Of a stretch of DNA of 64,000 bases, positions 27,302-35,645 are shown piece after piece. The number at the start of each line of letters is the position of its first letter. Within the stretch, counting starts at the first letter, position 1. The position numbers and the translations under genes were made by a program. Source of the stretch: Bacteriovoracaceae bacterium (GTDB taxonomy: Bacteria; Bdellovibrionota; Bacteriovoracia; Bacteriovoracales; Bacteriovoracaceae); contig JABGXW010000099.1 in assembly GCA_018675575.1 (NCBI GenBank), forward strand, positions 23,288-87,287, read 5' to 3'. The notes beneath the pieces are model-generated. The model ran no database searches, was not told the origin of the DNA, and saw only the letters and a list, made by a program, of their open reading frames with translations.

Positions 27302-28117
27302 TTATAAAGACAAGTCTGTGCGTGGCTTAAAACTTTCAGAAGGATGGATTAAACCAAATCCTTTTTTAGCGACAAGCTGGATCATTTGTCTCACGCGAAT
27401 AGGCAGTCCTTGATAGTCAAGGTAACTACAATACTGATAGAGAAAGCTTACTAACTCTTCTTTCTTCATTTCAATATTTTTCCCTCTTAAAGTTTCTGAG
27501 AGTCGCATAATACAAAATTTGTTACTTATTTTCTTGACGCCATCTACTGTTAAAATTTTATCCTTGACGGCATCAATGAAAACGACTTCACCACAAGACT
27601 TAGCTTGAGAAAGTACAACCATGCCTTCATCAACAGGGGCAGCCCAAAAGCCCACAATCCCTAATGTCGAAAGAGACCATGATAAAAATCTATTCATCAT
27701 TGATCGATAAGCAATGAGATTATCTTGTTCACCAAAATTTTCATAGCATCCTAAATTCCATTCATTCACGGTAAAAGAAGTCACCATCATCCCAACACCA
27801 AAGTAGCGGTAAACTTTATAACCTGTTTTGGGAATGAGACTCTCTAACCCATATTTGTCTGTAGGCCTCATCATTTCTATATGTTTTGAAACTCCGTGGC
27901 TTGCAATGGTCAAATTGAGTACTCTAACCCCTTCAGGCACCACATCATCTTTAAAGGCCTCTTTTTTTTCTATCTCTGTCAATTCCGTGAATTTCTGTTC
28001 CATCATTAATGGAAGAAGTTGAGGGCCAAACTCGGAAAGGTCCACTCTTATGTAAACTGGAATCTCTAACTCTTTAAAGTATTGGAAATATGTGAATTTT
28101 TGATTCTCTTCGGCCAT
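27302..28117 (-). CDS. Hypothetical protein upstream of lgt
   Basis: A 271-residue protein of unknown function. ATG 28117 (MAEENQKF) has GGGA seven bases upstream and is preferred over a distant upstream start that would add 32 non-conserved-looking residues across the rplU promoter region. There is no signal peptide. The centre holds a hydrophobic stretch (LSWSLSTLGIVGFWAAPVDEG, about 161-181) and scattered cysteines, and the C-terminal part is helical. It is 24 bases from lgt in the same direction, so the two are likely co-transcribed. Confidence 0.7.
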   Translation of the reverse strand: MAEENQKFTYFQYFKELEIPVYIRVDLSEFGPQLLPLMMEQKFTELTEIEKKEAFKDDVVPEGVRVLNLTIASHGVSKHIEMMRPTDKYGLESLIPKTGYKVYRYFGVGMMVTSFTVNEWNLGCYENFGEQDNLIAYRSMMNRFLSWSLSTLGIVGFWAAPVDEGMVVLSQAKSCGEVVFIDAVKDKILTVDGVKKISNKFCIMRLSETLRGKNIEMKKEELVSFLYQYCSYLDYQGLPIRVRQMIQLVAKKGFGLIHPSESFKPRTDLSL

Positions 28118-28196
28118 ATGTTTCCCATCCCTAGGTATATCTGCATTAATAGCTATTCGGCACGGCGCAAGAAAACCTTGAGATGGCCTTAAACGT

Positions 28197-28225
28197 TTGA
28201 CATCAGGCCACAAAATGAATAAAAC
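28197..28225 (+). promoter_or_regulatory. Promoter of rplU-rpmA
   Basis: Perfect TTGACA, 17-base spacer and TAAAAC. It lies 89 bases before the rplU start, implying a leader of about 80 bases; no clear L20/L21-type binding fold was recognised in it. Confidence 0.55.
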
Positions 28226-28313
28226 TCACAGTTCAATAACAAGACGAAAGACAGGGTTTCAAGTCGAAAGCTATTGCTAAGCCCCTGGATTTGTCGAAAA
28301 AGCGGAGTTTAAA

Positions 28314-28682
28314 ATGTACGGAATTGTTGAAATCGGTGGACACCAGTACAAAGTTCAACCAGGTGATCTTCTTGATGTCCAGAAACTAAGTGACGAAGCA
28401 GGGACAGTATTAAACCTTGATAAGGTTTTATTTGTCGGTGGTGGAGATAAGCCTTTATTAGGTGCTCCAACTGTAGCAGGCGCTTCTGTTAAGGCCCATG
28501 TCATTAAGCACGACAGAAGTAGAAAAGTGATCGTTTATAAAAGAAAACCTGGTGGCTATCAAAGAAAGAAAGGTCATAGACAAAATTATACAGCTTTACT
28601 CATTACTGAGTTAAATGATGGTAGCGGTAAAACTGAAAAGATCGATGCGAAATCAAACGTAGCGAAAAAGTACTTAAAATAA
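28314..28682 (+). CDS. rplU: 50S ribosomal protein L21
   Basis: Primary rRNA-binding protein of the large subunit. Its 122 residues match L21 from MYGIVEIGGHQYKV to the basic block YKRKPGGYQRKKGHRQ. It has a short acidic and Lys-rich extension after the usual end (near residue 103). GGAG precedes the ATG. It is first in the rplU-rpmA unit, with rpmA 25 bases downstream. Confidence 0.98.
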   Translation: MYGIVEIGGHQYKVQPGDLLDVQKLSDEAGTVLNLDKVLFVGGGDKPLLGAPTVAGASVKAHVIKHDRSRKVIVYKRKPGGYQRKKGHRQNYTALLITELNDGSGKTEKIDAKSNVAKKYLK

Positions 28683-28707
28683 TTGATTAATATTTAGGAG
28701 AATAGTC

Positions 28708-28962
28708 ATGGCACATAAGAAAGCTGGTGGTTCAACAAATAACGGTAGAGATTCCAACCCAAATATGTATGGAGTTAAAAAATATGGCGGAGAAGCTGTC
28801 ATCTCAGGAAACATTATTGTTCGGCAATGTGGTTCAAAATTTCACCCAGGAAAAGGTGTTAAACAAGGAAAAGATTTTACTCTGTTTGCAACAACTACAG
28901 GACATGTCCAATTTTCTTACTATAACAAAACTAAGAAATTAGTTTCTGTCGTTAACGCTTAA
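28708..28962 (+). CDS. rpmA: 50S ribosomal protein L27
   Basis: Large-subunit protein whose N-terminus reaches the peptidyl-transferase centre. The 84 residues begin [16 protein letters not shown], the standard L27 start with no cleavable extension, and include [19 protein letters not shown] lies ahead of the ATG. An intrinsic terminator follows 40 bases after the stop. Confidence 0.98.
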   Translation: MAHKKAGGSTNNGRDSNPNMYGVKKYGGEAVISGNIIVRQCGSKFHPGKGVKQGKDFTLFATTTGHVQFSYYNKTKKLVSVVNA

Positions 28963-29000
28963 TAAGTAAATAAACGAAAGTTTAGAAACATAGATATATC

Positions 29001-29031
29001 AAAGGGGGAATTTAATAATCCCCCTTTTTTT
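29001..29031 (+). terminator. Rho-independent terminator after rpmA
   Basis: GGGGGA/TCCCCC stem with a nine-base loop, followed by seven T. It separates the ribosomal protein genes from obgE, though read-through is common at this locus in other bacteria. Confidence 0.9.
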
Positions 29032-29064
29032 ATCCAGACAAGTAACTAATATTTTGGAAATAGA

Positions 29065-30072
29065 ATGCGGTTTATAGACGAAGTTAAAATTATTGTTTCA
29101 TCGGGCCGTGGTGGTAACGGGTGTGCAAGCTTTCGAAGAGAGAAGTTTCTTGAGTTTGGTGGACCTGACGGCGGTGATGGTGGTGATGGTGGCTCTGTAT
29201 TTTTTGAAGCTACCAAAGATTTTAATACTCTTGTAAAATTCAGAGGAAAGAAAGTCTTTAACGCCCAGCACGGAACTGGTGGTTCAGGAAGACAGATGCA
29301 TGGAAAGTATGGGGAAGACCTTATTATTCCTGTTCCTGTTGGAACAATAATTAGAAATCATGAAACTAGTGATATCTTAGCTGATCTCACTCATGACGGT
29401 CATAAATTAAAACTGGCCTCAGGTGGAAGAGGAGGATTAGGAAATCTTAATTTCAAGTCTTCCACAAACCAAGCCCCTAGATATGCCCAAGAAGGTGGAG
29501 AAGGTATCACCCTTGAGATTGAGTTAGAATTAAAATTATTAGCTGATATTGCGTTAGTTGGGCTTCCAAATGCCGGAAAATCAACCCTCATTTCAGTTGT
29601 TTCAGCTGCAAAACCTAAAATTGCTGATTATCCATTTACTACTTTAGAACCAAATTTAGGCGTCGTGGCATTAGGTGATGAGTCCTATGTACTAGCAGAT
29701 ATTCCAGGATTAATTGAAAATGCAGCGGAAGGCAAGGGACTAGGGATTAAGTTCCTTAAGCATATAGAGAGGACTAAGGCCTTTGTCCATTTAGTCGACT
29801 GTTCGTGGTGTTTAGAAGGTGAAGAATTCGATGCTTTCACCCAATACATAACCATCAGAGATGAATTAGGTAAATTCAATGAAGATATGCTAAATAAAAA
29901 AGAAATTATCTGTCTTACTAAGATAGATGCAATGAGCGAAGAAGAAATCAAAAAAGTTCAAGATATCTTCCAAGTGCAACTGAATAAAAAAGTACTCCCT
30001 ATTTCTTCTGTTTCAGGAAGAAATATCGAAGAATTAAAAAGTTTAATGTTAAGAGTAATTAAGGAAAGTTAG
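29065..30072 (+). CDS. obgE: Obg-family ribosome-assembly GTPase
   Basis: GTPase needed for 50S maturation and growth control. The 335 residues comprise the glycine-rich Obg domain (1-158, with GGDGGDGG turns) and the G domain (from about 159): P-loop GLPNAGKST, switch DIPGLIENAAEGKGLG and a CLTKID specificity block. There is no C-terminal OCT extension, as in the short Obg forms. It lies just after rpmA's terminator and immediately before rsfS, the common order. Confidence 0.97.
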   Translation: MRFIDEVKIIVSSGRGGNGCASFRREKFLEFGGPDGGDGGDGGSVFFEATKDFNTLVKFRGKKVFNAQHGTGGSGRQMHGKYGEDLIIPVPVGTIIRNHETSDILADLTHDGHKLKLASGGRGGLGNLNFKSSTNQAPRYAQEGGEGITLEIELELKLLADIALVGLPNAGKSTLISVVSAAKPKIADYPFTTLEPNLGVVALGDESYVLADIPGLIENAAEGKGLGIKFLKHIERTKAFVHLVDCSWCLEGEEFDAFTQYITIRDELGKFNEDMLNKKEIICLTKIDAMSEEEIKKVQDIFQVQLNKKVLPISSVSGRNIEELKSLMLRVIKES

Positions 30073-30540
30073 ATGAGTGTAGAATTTGTAGAGAAAAATG
30101 TGAATGAAATCATGGATGACAAATCTTTAGATTTCCCAAGAAATATGGCCTTAGCTTCTGCTTGGGTACTAGGAAACCTCAAGGGAGTTAATCTTAAAAT
30201 ACTTGATGTCACAAAAACAAGCTCACTTTCAGACTATTATGTTTTGGCCTCCGCCACAAATATCAACCAAGCCTCTTCAATGGCCGACACTCTTACAAAA
30301 GAGTTAATAAGAAGAGGACATAAAGTATTTTCGAAAGAAGGATTTTACGCTGACTCTGATTGGTTTTTAATTGATATGGGTGATGTGATTGTTCATATTT
30401 TTATGGATTATTCACGATCAGTTTATGACCTTGATAATCTCTGGGACGAAGCCCAAGGTGTAGAAATTCCAACTTCTTATTATTTTGAAGAGGGAGATGC
30501 TCTATCAACTGTAACTACAGAATCAAAAGATTACTTCTAA
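30073..30540 (+). CDS. rsfS: Ribosomal silencing factor RsfS
   Basis: Binds L14 and blocks subunit joining when nutrients are scarce. The 155 residues include the RsfS signature KTSSLSDYYVLASATN, the WFLIDMGDVIVHIF strand and the RSVYDLDNLW end of the domain. An N-terminal extension of about 25 residues and a C-terminal tail of about 20 go beyond the core. The ATG directly abuts the obgE stop, with AAGGA inside the obgE end, so the two are translated together. Confidence 0.95.
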   Translation: MSVEFVEKNVNEIMDDKSLDFPRNMALASAWVLGNLKGVNLKILDVTKTSSLSDYYVLASATNINQASSMADTLTKELIRRGHKVFSKEGFYADSDWFLIDMGDVIVHIFMDYSRSVYDLDNLWDEAQGVEIPTSYYFEEGDALSTVTTESKDYF

Positions 30541-30543
30541 TCA

Positions 30544-30999
30544 ATGAAAGAAGTTCACCTTATTGTAGTTGGAAAACTCAAAGAAAAAAACATTCTTGAA
30601 CTCGAAAATGATTATCTTAAACGAGTCAAAAATTTCTCTGTCTATATTCATGAGGTAAAAAGTGGTAACGATGATGTTAACCAAGAAGGTTTATTAGTTG
30701 AAAAGAAAATCTATTCCCTAAAGAAATCTGATCCCAAAGTCTATCTGCTCTCAGAATGGGGAGAGATCCAGACCAGCCAAGAGTTTTCAAATAGGCTTTA
30801 CCTTTGTTTTGAAAACTCTGATCAAGTTTTCTTTTTGATTGGGGGTGCTGCTGGACATGCTCAGAATATCCTTTCACTTAATCATGAGAAAATTTCTATG
30901 GGTAAGATGACTTACCCGCATAAGTTAGCGAGGCTTTTATTTGTTGAGCAGCTTTACCGTGCGGAGACAATACGTTTGGGGCATCCTTATCATAAGTAG
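30544..30999 (+). CDS. rlmH: 23S rRNA pseudouridine(1915) N3-methyltransferase RlmH
   Basis: SPOUT methyltransferase acting on 70S ribosomes at position 1915. The 151 residues carry the knot motif FLIGGAAGH and the conserved C-terminus MTYPHKLARLLFVEQLYRA to GHPYHK, which forms the active site. It starts three bases after the rsfS stop and ends the obgE-rsfS-rlmH unit, which converges on the acyltransferase gene at 31024. Confidence 0.97.
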   Translation: MKEVHLIVVGKLKEKNILELENDYLKRVKNFSVYIHEVKSGNDDVNQEGLLVEKKIYSLKKSDPKVYLLSEWGEIQTSQEFSNRLYLCFENSDQVFFLIGGAAGHAQNILSLNHEKISMGKMTYPHKLARLLFVEQLYRAETIRLGHPYHK

Positions 31000-31023
31000 T
31001 TTGGAAAGAAAATATTTATAAGC

Positions 31024-31869
31024 TTACGTCAGAAGATAAGTCTCAGGTTCTGAAAAACACTTTTTAAAATCTTTTGCCATTGATGCCGCATGAACACCAT
31101 CAATCATACGGTGATCAAATGTAACCCCAATAGGCATAACTGGACGGACAACAACCTCACCATTTTCTACAATAGCAGTATCTTTAATTGCACCAACTGC
31201 AAGAAGTAGAGGTACTCTCGAATAGGGGCAAAGAGGGGCCAAAGCTATATCGATTCCCATAGAGCCCACATTTGTAATCATTACTGATCCAAAAGGATCT
31301 TTTGGAATACCTAGCCAGGAGAAATTCATGTTCAAACCGTAGATAAGAAAGCTTGCGAAATCGAGATAAAGACCGGACATCCACCAAGGGAGAAGCTTGA
31401 ATGTGTCCATGTTTTTTTTCATTTCGAGATCTTTACCTGTACGGACTTTATTTGCTCTTTCTGATAAGTCCTTTGCAATTTCAGATGAAGAAAGTTTGTC
31501 AGCATGATGAACCGTGGCCCCTGCTAAAGTCGCCTTTCCTACTTTATCCCCACCTTCATTCGTTTTAGCTGGAATGTTTACTTGATAAAAAAGACTAATT
31601 TCTTCTCTCAAATAAATTCTTGAACCTCTAATAAGTCCATTAATTTCAGGTCGTCTCGTCATGCAATAGGCAATTGCTTTCCCGACAAGGTGAGCAGGTG
31701 TGACTTTCACACCTGTTTTTTCAATATAGGCAGGAAGCTTTTCCATCACAGGCGCCATATCAATATTTATAATTCCATAAACTGACGGATCTTTAGCGAC
31801 CTTCCAAGTACCCATGGCTATTTTTCTAAACGGGCTAGTATCTGTAACTTTCTTAAGCGGTATGGCCAT
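31024..31869 (-). CDS. Stand-alone 2-oxoacid dehydrogenase acyltransferase (E2) catalytic domain
   Basis: A 281-residue protein that matches only the catalytic core of dihydrolipoamide acyltransferases. The active-site motif is DHRMIDG (about 252-258) with His253 as the base. A lipoyl domain and E1/E3-binding domain are missing, so it cannot work as a normal E2 alone. Such short homologues may act as acyltransferases on other carriers or as structural core proteins. A hydrophobic stretch near 160-185 (LPWWMSGLYLDFASFLIYG) is unusual for the family. The gene lies 12 bases after the Lrp gene, in the trpS-lrp run. Confidence 0.85.
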   Translation of the reverse strand: MAIPLKKVTDTSPFRKIAMGTWKVAKDPSVYGIINIDMAPVMEKLPAYIEKTGVKVTPAHLVGKAIAYCMTRRPEINGLIRGSRIYLREEISLFYQVNIPAKTNEGGDKVGKATLAGATVHHADKLSSSEIAKDLSERANKVRTGKDLEMKKNMDTFKLLPWWMSGLYLDFASFLIYGLNMNFSWLGIPKDPFGSVMITNVGSMGIDIALAPLCPYSRVPLLLAVGAIKDTAIVENGEVVVRPVMPIGVTFDHRMIDGVHAASMAKDFKKCFSEPETYLLT

Positions 31870-31881
31870 AATAAGCTCTTG

Positions 31882-32367
31882 TTAAGTGGGAATCTTTGCA
31901 TCCCGATTAATTGGATTATCTAGAGATATAAATGTCTCAGTTGATCTAATTTGTGAAACAGTTTGTAATTTTTCTATTAGAAATAAATGGAGATCATTAG
32001 TTGTTTTTGCCATTACTTTGGCAAACATAGAATATTGGCCGGTGGTGTAATGAACATCAACCACCTCTGGGAAGCTAGTTAGCTGGTCTAGGACAATTTG
32101 ATAATCTCTTGCTGATACTAGATTAATTCCAATAAAAGAGCAGACTTCGTATCCAAGCTTTCTAAAATCAACTAGAATTTTAGATCCTCTTATAATTCCA
32201 GCATCACGCATTTTATTGAGACGAACATGAACTGTTCCTCCTGAAATAATGAGATTCTTAGCAATATCTTGATAAGACTTTCTGGCATCTTTTAAGAGTT
32301 CTATCAGGATGGCACGATCGACTTCGTCTATTTGGTAGTCTAAAAAAGTATCCTCATCTCCTATCAT
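31882..32367 (-). CDS. Lrp/AsnC-family transcriptional regulator
   Basis: A 161-residue DNA-binding protein. The N-terminal AsnC-type winged helix-turn-helix covers about 12-72 (DEVDRAILIELLKDARKSY, then ISGGTVHVRLNKMRDAGII). A C-terminal RAM ligand-binding domain follows, with the VVDVHYTTGQYSMFAKV strand. Family members sense amino acids and control amino-acid or energy metabolism; the ligand here is unknown. The ATG begins two bases after the trpS stop, so it is transcribed with trpS and the E2-like gene. The pairing with trpS is suggestive of amino-acid sensing but not proof. Confidence 0.93.
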   Translation of the reverse strand: MIGDEDTFLDYQIDEVDRAILIELLKDARKSYQDIAKNLIISGGTVHVRLNKMRDAGIIRGSKILVDFRKLGYEVCSFIGINLVSARDYQIVLDQLTSFPEVVDVHYTTGQYSMFAKVMAKTTNDLHLFLIEKLQTVSQIRSTETFISLDNPINRDAKIPT

Positions 32368-32369
32368 CT

Positions 32370-33374
32370 TTATTTAACTCCGACCTTTAATTTAACTTCA
32401 TTAAGAAATTTCTGAGCTTTAGGACGAACCTTGTCTCTTCCCTGCACAAGAACTTCATCAATCTGGTGACGATTTTTCATGAGGTCATTATAGATTTCCC
32501 GAGGTCCTTCAAGCTCTCTATTAATCACTTTAAAAAGTTCGGCCTTCGCTTCTCCCCAACCTATTCCTTTCTTATACCACTCATCAAAATCCGTTATTTC
32601 TTGTTTTTTTGCAAAAAGTTTAAAGAGATCAAAGATAAGAGAATCATTTGGATTTTTTGGAGTTTCAGGAGGTTGAGAATCTGTTGTGATTTTATTAATT
32701 AATTTTTTTAATTTTTTCTCTGGTAAAAATAATGGAATGGTATTGTCATAAGATTTACTCATCTTTCTTCCATCTAGACCAGGGATGACAGCAAAGTCTT
32801 TTCTAACCAGGGCCTCAGGCACAGTGAAGACCTCTCCATAATGGTGATTAAAAGCATTTGCAATATCTCTGGCGATTTCAATATGCTGAAGTTGATCAGC
32901 ACCAACTGGAACGACTTCAGTTTCTAAAAATAAAATATCAGCGGACATTAAAACAGGATATGAATAAATACCCATATTAATATTTTGGTCCGCATCTCTT
33001 TTATTTTCTAAATTGTCTTGAGTTATGGCCTTGTAAGCATGGGCCCTATTCATCAGACCTTTCGAAGTAAAACAAGATAAAATCCAATTCATTTCCATCA
33101 CTTCAGGAATATCACTTTGTTTGTAGAGAGTAGATTTATTGGGATCAAGCCCCATGGCAAGCCATACCGCTGCTACTTCATAAATATATTCGTTAAGTTT
33201 TGTTGGATCATAAATTGTTGTAAGGGAATGATAATCGGCGATAAAATATGATGATTCAAAATCTTCAGAGTTGGCCATTTCAATTGCGGGTTTAATGGCC
33301 CCAAGATAATTGCCAAGATGGGGCATACCAGTGGGTTTGATTCCTGTTAAACATGTTTTGCTTTTATCTTTCAT
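32370..33374 (-). CDS. trpS: Tryptophanyl-tRNA synthetase
   Basis: Class I aminoacyl-tRNA synthetase charging tRNA-Trp. The 334 residues hold the HIGH-equivalent MPHLGNY (about 17-23), the PVGADQLQHIE tryptophan-pocket block and the KMSKS loop GRKMSKSYDN. The start ATG has no Shine-Dalgarno, and a promoter-like -10 box ends six bases before it, suggesting a leaderless message. It heads the trpS-lrp-E2-like unit. Confidence 0.97.
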   Translation of the reverse strand: MKDKSKTCLTGIKPTGMPHLGNYLGAIKPAIEMANSEDFESSYFIADYHSLTTIYDPTKLNEYIYEVAAVWLAMGLDPNKSTLYKQSDIPEVMEMNWILSCFTSKGLMNRAHAYKAITQDNLENKRDADQNINMGIYSYPVLMSADILFLETEVVPVGADQLQHIEIARDIANAFNHHYGEVFTVPEALVRKDFAVIPGLDGRKMSKSYDNTIPLFLPEKKLKKLINKITTDSQPPETPKNPNDSLIFDLFKLFAKKQEITDFDEWYKKGIGWGEAKAELFKVINRELEGPREIYNDLMKNRHQIDEVLVQGRDKVRPKAQKFLNEVKLKVGVK

Positions 33375-33380
33375 TGTATC

Positions 33381-33409
33381 ATTCTAAATGCGCCAGTATA
33401 ATTTGCCAA
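33381..33409 (-). promoter_or_regulatory. Promoter for trpS, predicting a leaderless transcript
   Basis: Minus-strand TTGGCA, 17-base spacer, TAGAAT. The -10 box ends six bases before the trpS ATG, so a start at the usual distance would fall at the ATG itself. Confidence 0.6.
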
Positions 33410-33511
33410 TTGAGAACTAACTATCCTTGCTACTTCTGCAGCTTTTGATTTTGTTAATTTTTGGATTATAAGACATGGAGCTTATTCAAGCTTTAAGTAG
33501 TATAAAAAAAT

Positions 33512-33588
<77 letters not shown>

Positions 33589-33628
33589 ACTGATGATAAA
33601 CTAAATATAGCCTAAGTTTTTGAATATT

Positions 33629-33648
33629 ATTGTAATTCATTGTAATTG
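33629..33648. repeat. Two-copy 10-base tandem repeat
   Basis: ATTGTAATTC then ATTGTAATTG, in the space between the tRNA and the 33763 gene. Probably incidental AT-rich sequence. Confidence 0.4.
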
Positions 33649-33670
33649 TAAACCTTTATAAACAAACAGT

Positions 33671-33699
33671 TTTACTCCATCTTAAATTACTAATATTAT
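33671..33699 (+). promoter_or_regulatory. Probable promoter of the 33763 gene
   Basis: TTTACT, 17-base spacer, TATTAT. It lies 64 bases before the start codon, giving a leader of about 57 bases. Confidence 0.5.
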
Positions 33700-33762
33700 T
33701 AGCAAAGACAACGATAAGTTTTTTGTAAGGGTTATCAAGATTTTATAATAAGGGAATGACAC

Positions 33763-34080
33763 ATGTGGAATTTAAAGAAAAGTGAACAGATCGTGACAAT
33801 CGACGTGGACGCTGAAGGGTTATCTCCAGCGCAGCTTAGATTAGTCAAATCTCTTCACTCCGTATTGGTTCATGTCTTAAAAGCTGAAGATGAGGACGAG
33901 TTTTTTGACGGCTCCGCAGAGTTTATGAGATTATGTGCTTCAATTATTAAGCAGGCCAAGTTCCCAGAGCAGTTAGAAAACCAAGGTGATATTGCCTACG
34001 CAGATCAAGCATTAGAATTTTCAATGGGTATTCTTCAGGATTATATTGGTGAAGAAAATATTGTGACTTATGATAATTAA
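33763..34080 (+). CDS. Small acidic conserved-looking protein
   Basis: A 105-residue cytosolic protein of unknown function, acidic and helix-rich, with no catalytic motif seen. AGGG lies eight bases before the ATG. It has its own promoter and an intrinsic terminator, so it forms a complete single-gene unit. The well-built unit and ordinary codon use argue that it is real. The middle of the protein (LVHVLKAEDEDEFFDGSAEF) looks like a helix-loop-helix. I cannot assign a role. Confidence 0.75.
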   Translation: MWNLKKSEQIVTIDVDAEGLSPAQLRLVKSLHSVLVHVLKAEDEDEFFDGSAEFMRLCASIIKQAKFPEQLENQGDIAYADQALEFSMGILQDYIGEENIVTYDN

Positions 34081-34105
34081 TATAAAAAAATAAAATTTAT
34101 AGAGT

Positions 34106-34133
34106 AAAAAGGCTTCGGATTGAAGCCTTTTTT
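34106..34133. terminator. Bidirectional rho-independent terminator
   Basis: GGCTTC/GAAGCC stem with a five-base loop, flanked by A5 and T6, so it works in both directions. It serves the 33763 gene and the converging 34132 gene. Confidence 0.9.
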
Positions 34134-34695
34134 ATTGTTCAGTCTCATTAGAAATAGTAATACTTAATAAATATTCACAGCTTAAATCCTTATCAATTTC
34201 CAAGCATTTTAGCTTGGAGAAATCAAAACTCTTTATAAGTGTTAAACTATCAAACTCTAAATTCATGGTTTCTAACAGGCTTAACCCCTGTTTTTCAAAC
34301 GATTCTCTATAGAGCCTGAGCATGACCTTGTTTTTGATCACAACAGATTTGATTCTTCTCAGTATCGTTTTATTAATTTTCGCTGGTATAAGTTTATCTA
34401 TCTCTTCTTTTGTATCAATGTATCTAAGCTTTCGATTTCTTCTCTGAAGAGTCATCTGTATTTCATCAGAATTTGTAATTTCTAAAGGAATATCGTGATC
34501 AATTCTAAATTCCTCTCCATCAACTCTCAGTTTCAATGTATAATTGCCCTTTTTTTCAATATAGTATTGGGTAAATTCATCTTCTGCAGTTTCCTTAAGT
34601 AACATCTTTTGATGGGACTCAAGCTTCATAGTAAATGATGAACTCATCGCATTTAATGAAAATATCATTGTTAATAGATATAAGTAGTTTTTCAC
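34132..34695 (-). CDS. Hypothetical exported protein
   Basis: A 187-residue protein with an N-terminal signal peptide ending near NAMSSS. The mature part begins with two predicted beta-hairpins (YYIEKKGNYTLKLRVDGEEF) and continues through a Lys/Arg-rich helical segment to a short two-cysteine C-terminal region (LKCLEIDKDLSCEYLL), which may form a disulphide. No family was recognised. It converges on the 33763 gene and shares its terminator. Confidence 0.7.
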   Translation of the reverse strand: MKNYLYLLTMIFSLNAMSSSFTMKLESHQKMLLKETAEDEFTQYYIEKKGNYTLKLRVDGEEFRIDHDIPLEITNSDEIQMTLQRRNRKLRYIDTKEEIDKLIPAKINKTILRRIKSVVIKNKVMLRLYRESFEKQGLSLLETMNLEFDSLTLIKSFDFSKLKCLEIDKDLSCEYLLSITISNETEQ

Positions 34696-34941
34696 TTAAA
34701 ATTACCTCAAGTTATTTGATGCCATCACAATAGCTCTTTTGGGGTTTTTACAGAAGCCACCTGATAATCTTTACAGCTTTTGCCAAGCCAAATCACTCAT
34801 ATTTTCAATTAGTTAGCATTGATTTACCTGACCGTGTAATTTATGCAATGAAATCGGTGACTTATTGCGCCAATCGTCTCAAACTGCTAAATAGAAACTA
34901 ATTATTTATTATCATAGTTAATATCAGTTCCAGGGGGAGCA

Positions 34942-35610
34942 ATGAAAAAATTAGTATTATTTGTCCTATTGGCCTTATCTTTTTCGGTCAGTGCATTTGC
35001 AAAAGACGGATACGCTTCAAGATATACTGTTAGATACAGTACCTGGGATAGCGGATTCAATTCTTATTACTCTTATTCTGAAACTACTAGCTATTCTTCC
35101 TGTCGTTATCATACTTGTTATGATTATAGATATGATGACAATATTTATATCGAAGAAACAATCATTACCCATGGCCAATATAATGGTTACACAAGAGTAA
35201 CTGTATACGATACAGCGGGATATCATGAATCTGGAAGATATGTAACTTATTACACCCATAGTGGACGTATTATAAGAAGAAGATACCATAGAAATCATAG
35301 ACATATTCATTCACATTATCACTACAATCATTATTACTCGAGAGTTAACTATGTCTACTTAGATCGTTTTACTTCTGAGTTAATTTTAGGAATGAACTTT
35401 GTATCATTAGGTGCTGACGTTCTTTCAACATGTGATGAGAATGATTCAGTCTGTATAGCTCTTGGACTTGCTTCTTCGATCTCAGGATCTGCGATTTCAA
35501 TCTCAGCTTCAATTAGAGAAAATAAAAGAACTGAACTTCAGAGATATATGGAAAAGAAAACGAAGTTAGGAAATGATCAAGACTTAGAAGATAGTTTGGA
35601 TTTAGATTAA
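34942..35610 (+). CDS. Exported Tyr/His-rich protein
   Basis: A 222-residue secreted protein of striking composition. After a signal peptide ending SAFA come about 110 residues with repeated Tyr-Ser-Tyr type words; the whole protein has 27 tyrosines. A histidine cluster (seven His between residues 116 and 130) follows. Then come a hydrophobic stretch (about 146-159), two cysteines (164 and 171) and a second Ser/Ile-rich hydrophobic stretch (about 171-190). The tail is charged. A strong AGGGGGAG precedes the ATG. The composition suggests metal binding, amyloid-like or surface structure, but no family was recognised. The next gene starts 35 bases downstream. Confidence 0.75.
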   Translation: MKKLVLFVLLALSFSVSAFAKDGYASRYTVRYSTWDSGFNSYYSYSETTSYSSCRYHTCYDYRYDDNIYIEETIITHGQYNGYTRVTVYDTAGYHESGRYVTYYTHSGRIIRRRYHRNHRHIHSHYHYNHYYSRVNYVYLDRFTSELILGMNFVSLGADVLSTCDENDSVCIALGLASSISGSAISISASIRENKRTELQRYMEKKTKLGNDQDLEDSLDLD

Positions 35611-35645
35611 GAAGTAGATAAAAATTAACAGGTGGGTCCCAAGCG

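Noticed and set aside
33496..33511. T run directly after the tRNA 3' end as a terminator
   Set aside because: There is no separate stem; the tRNA itself would have to serve, so it was not annotated.
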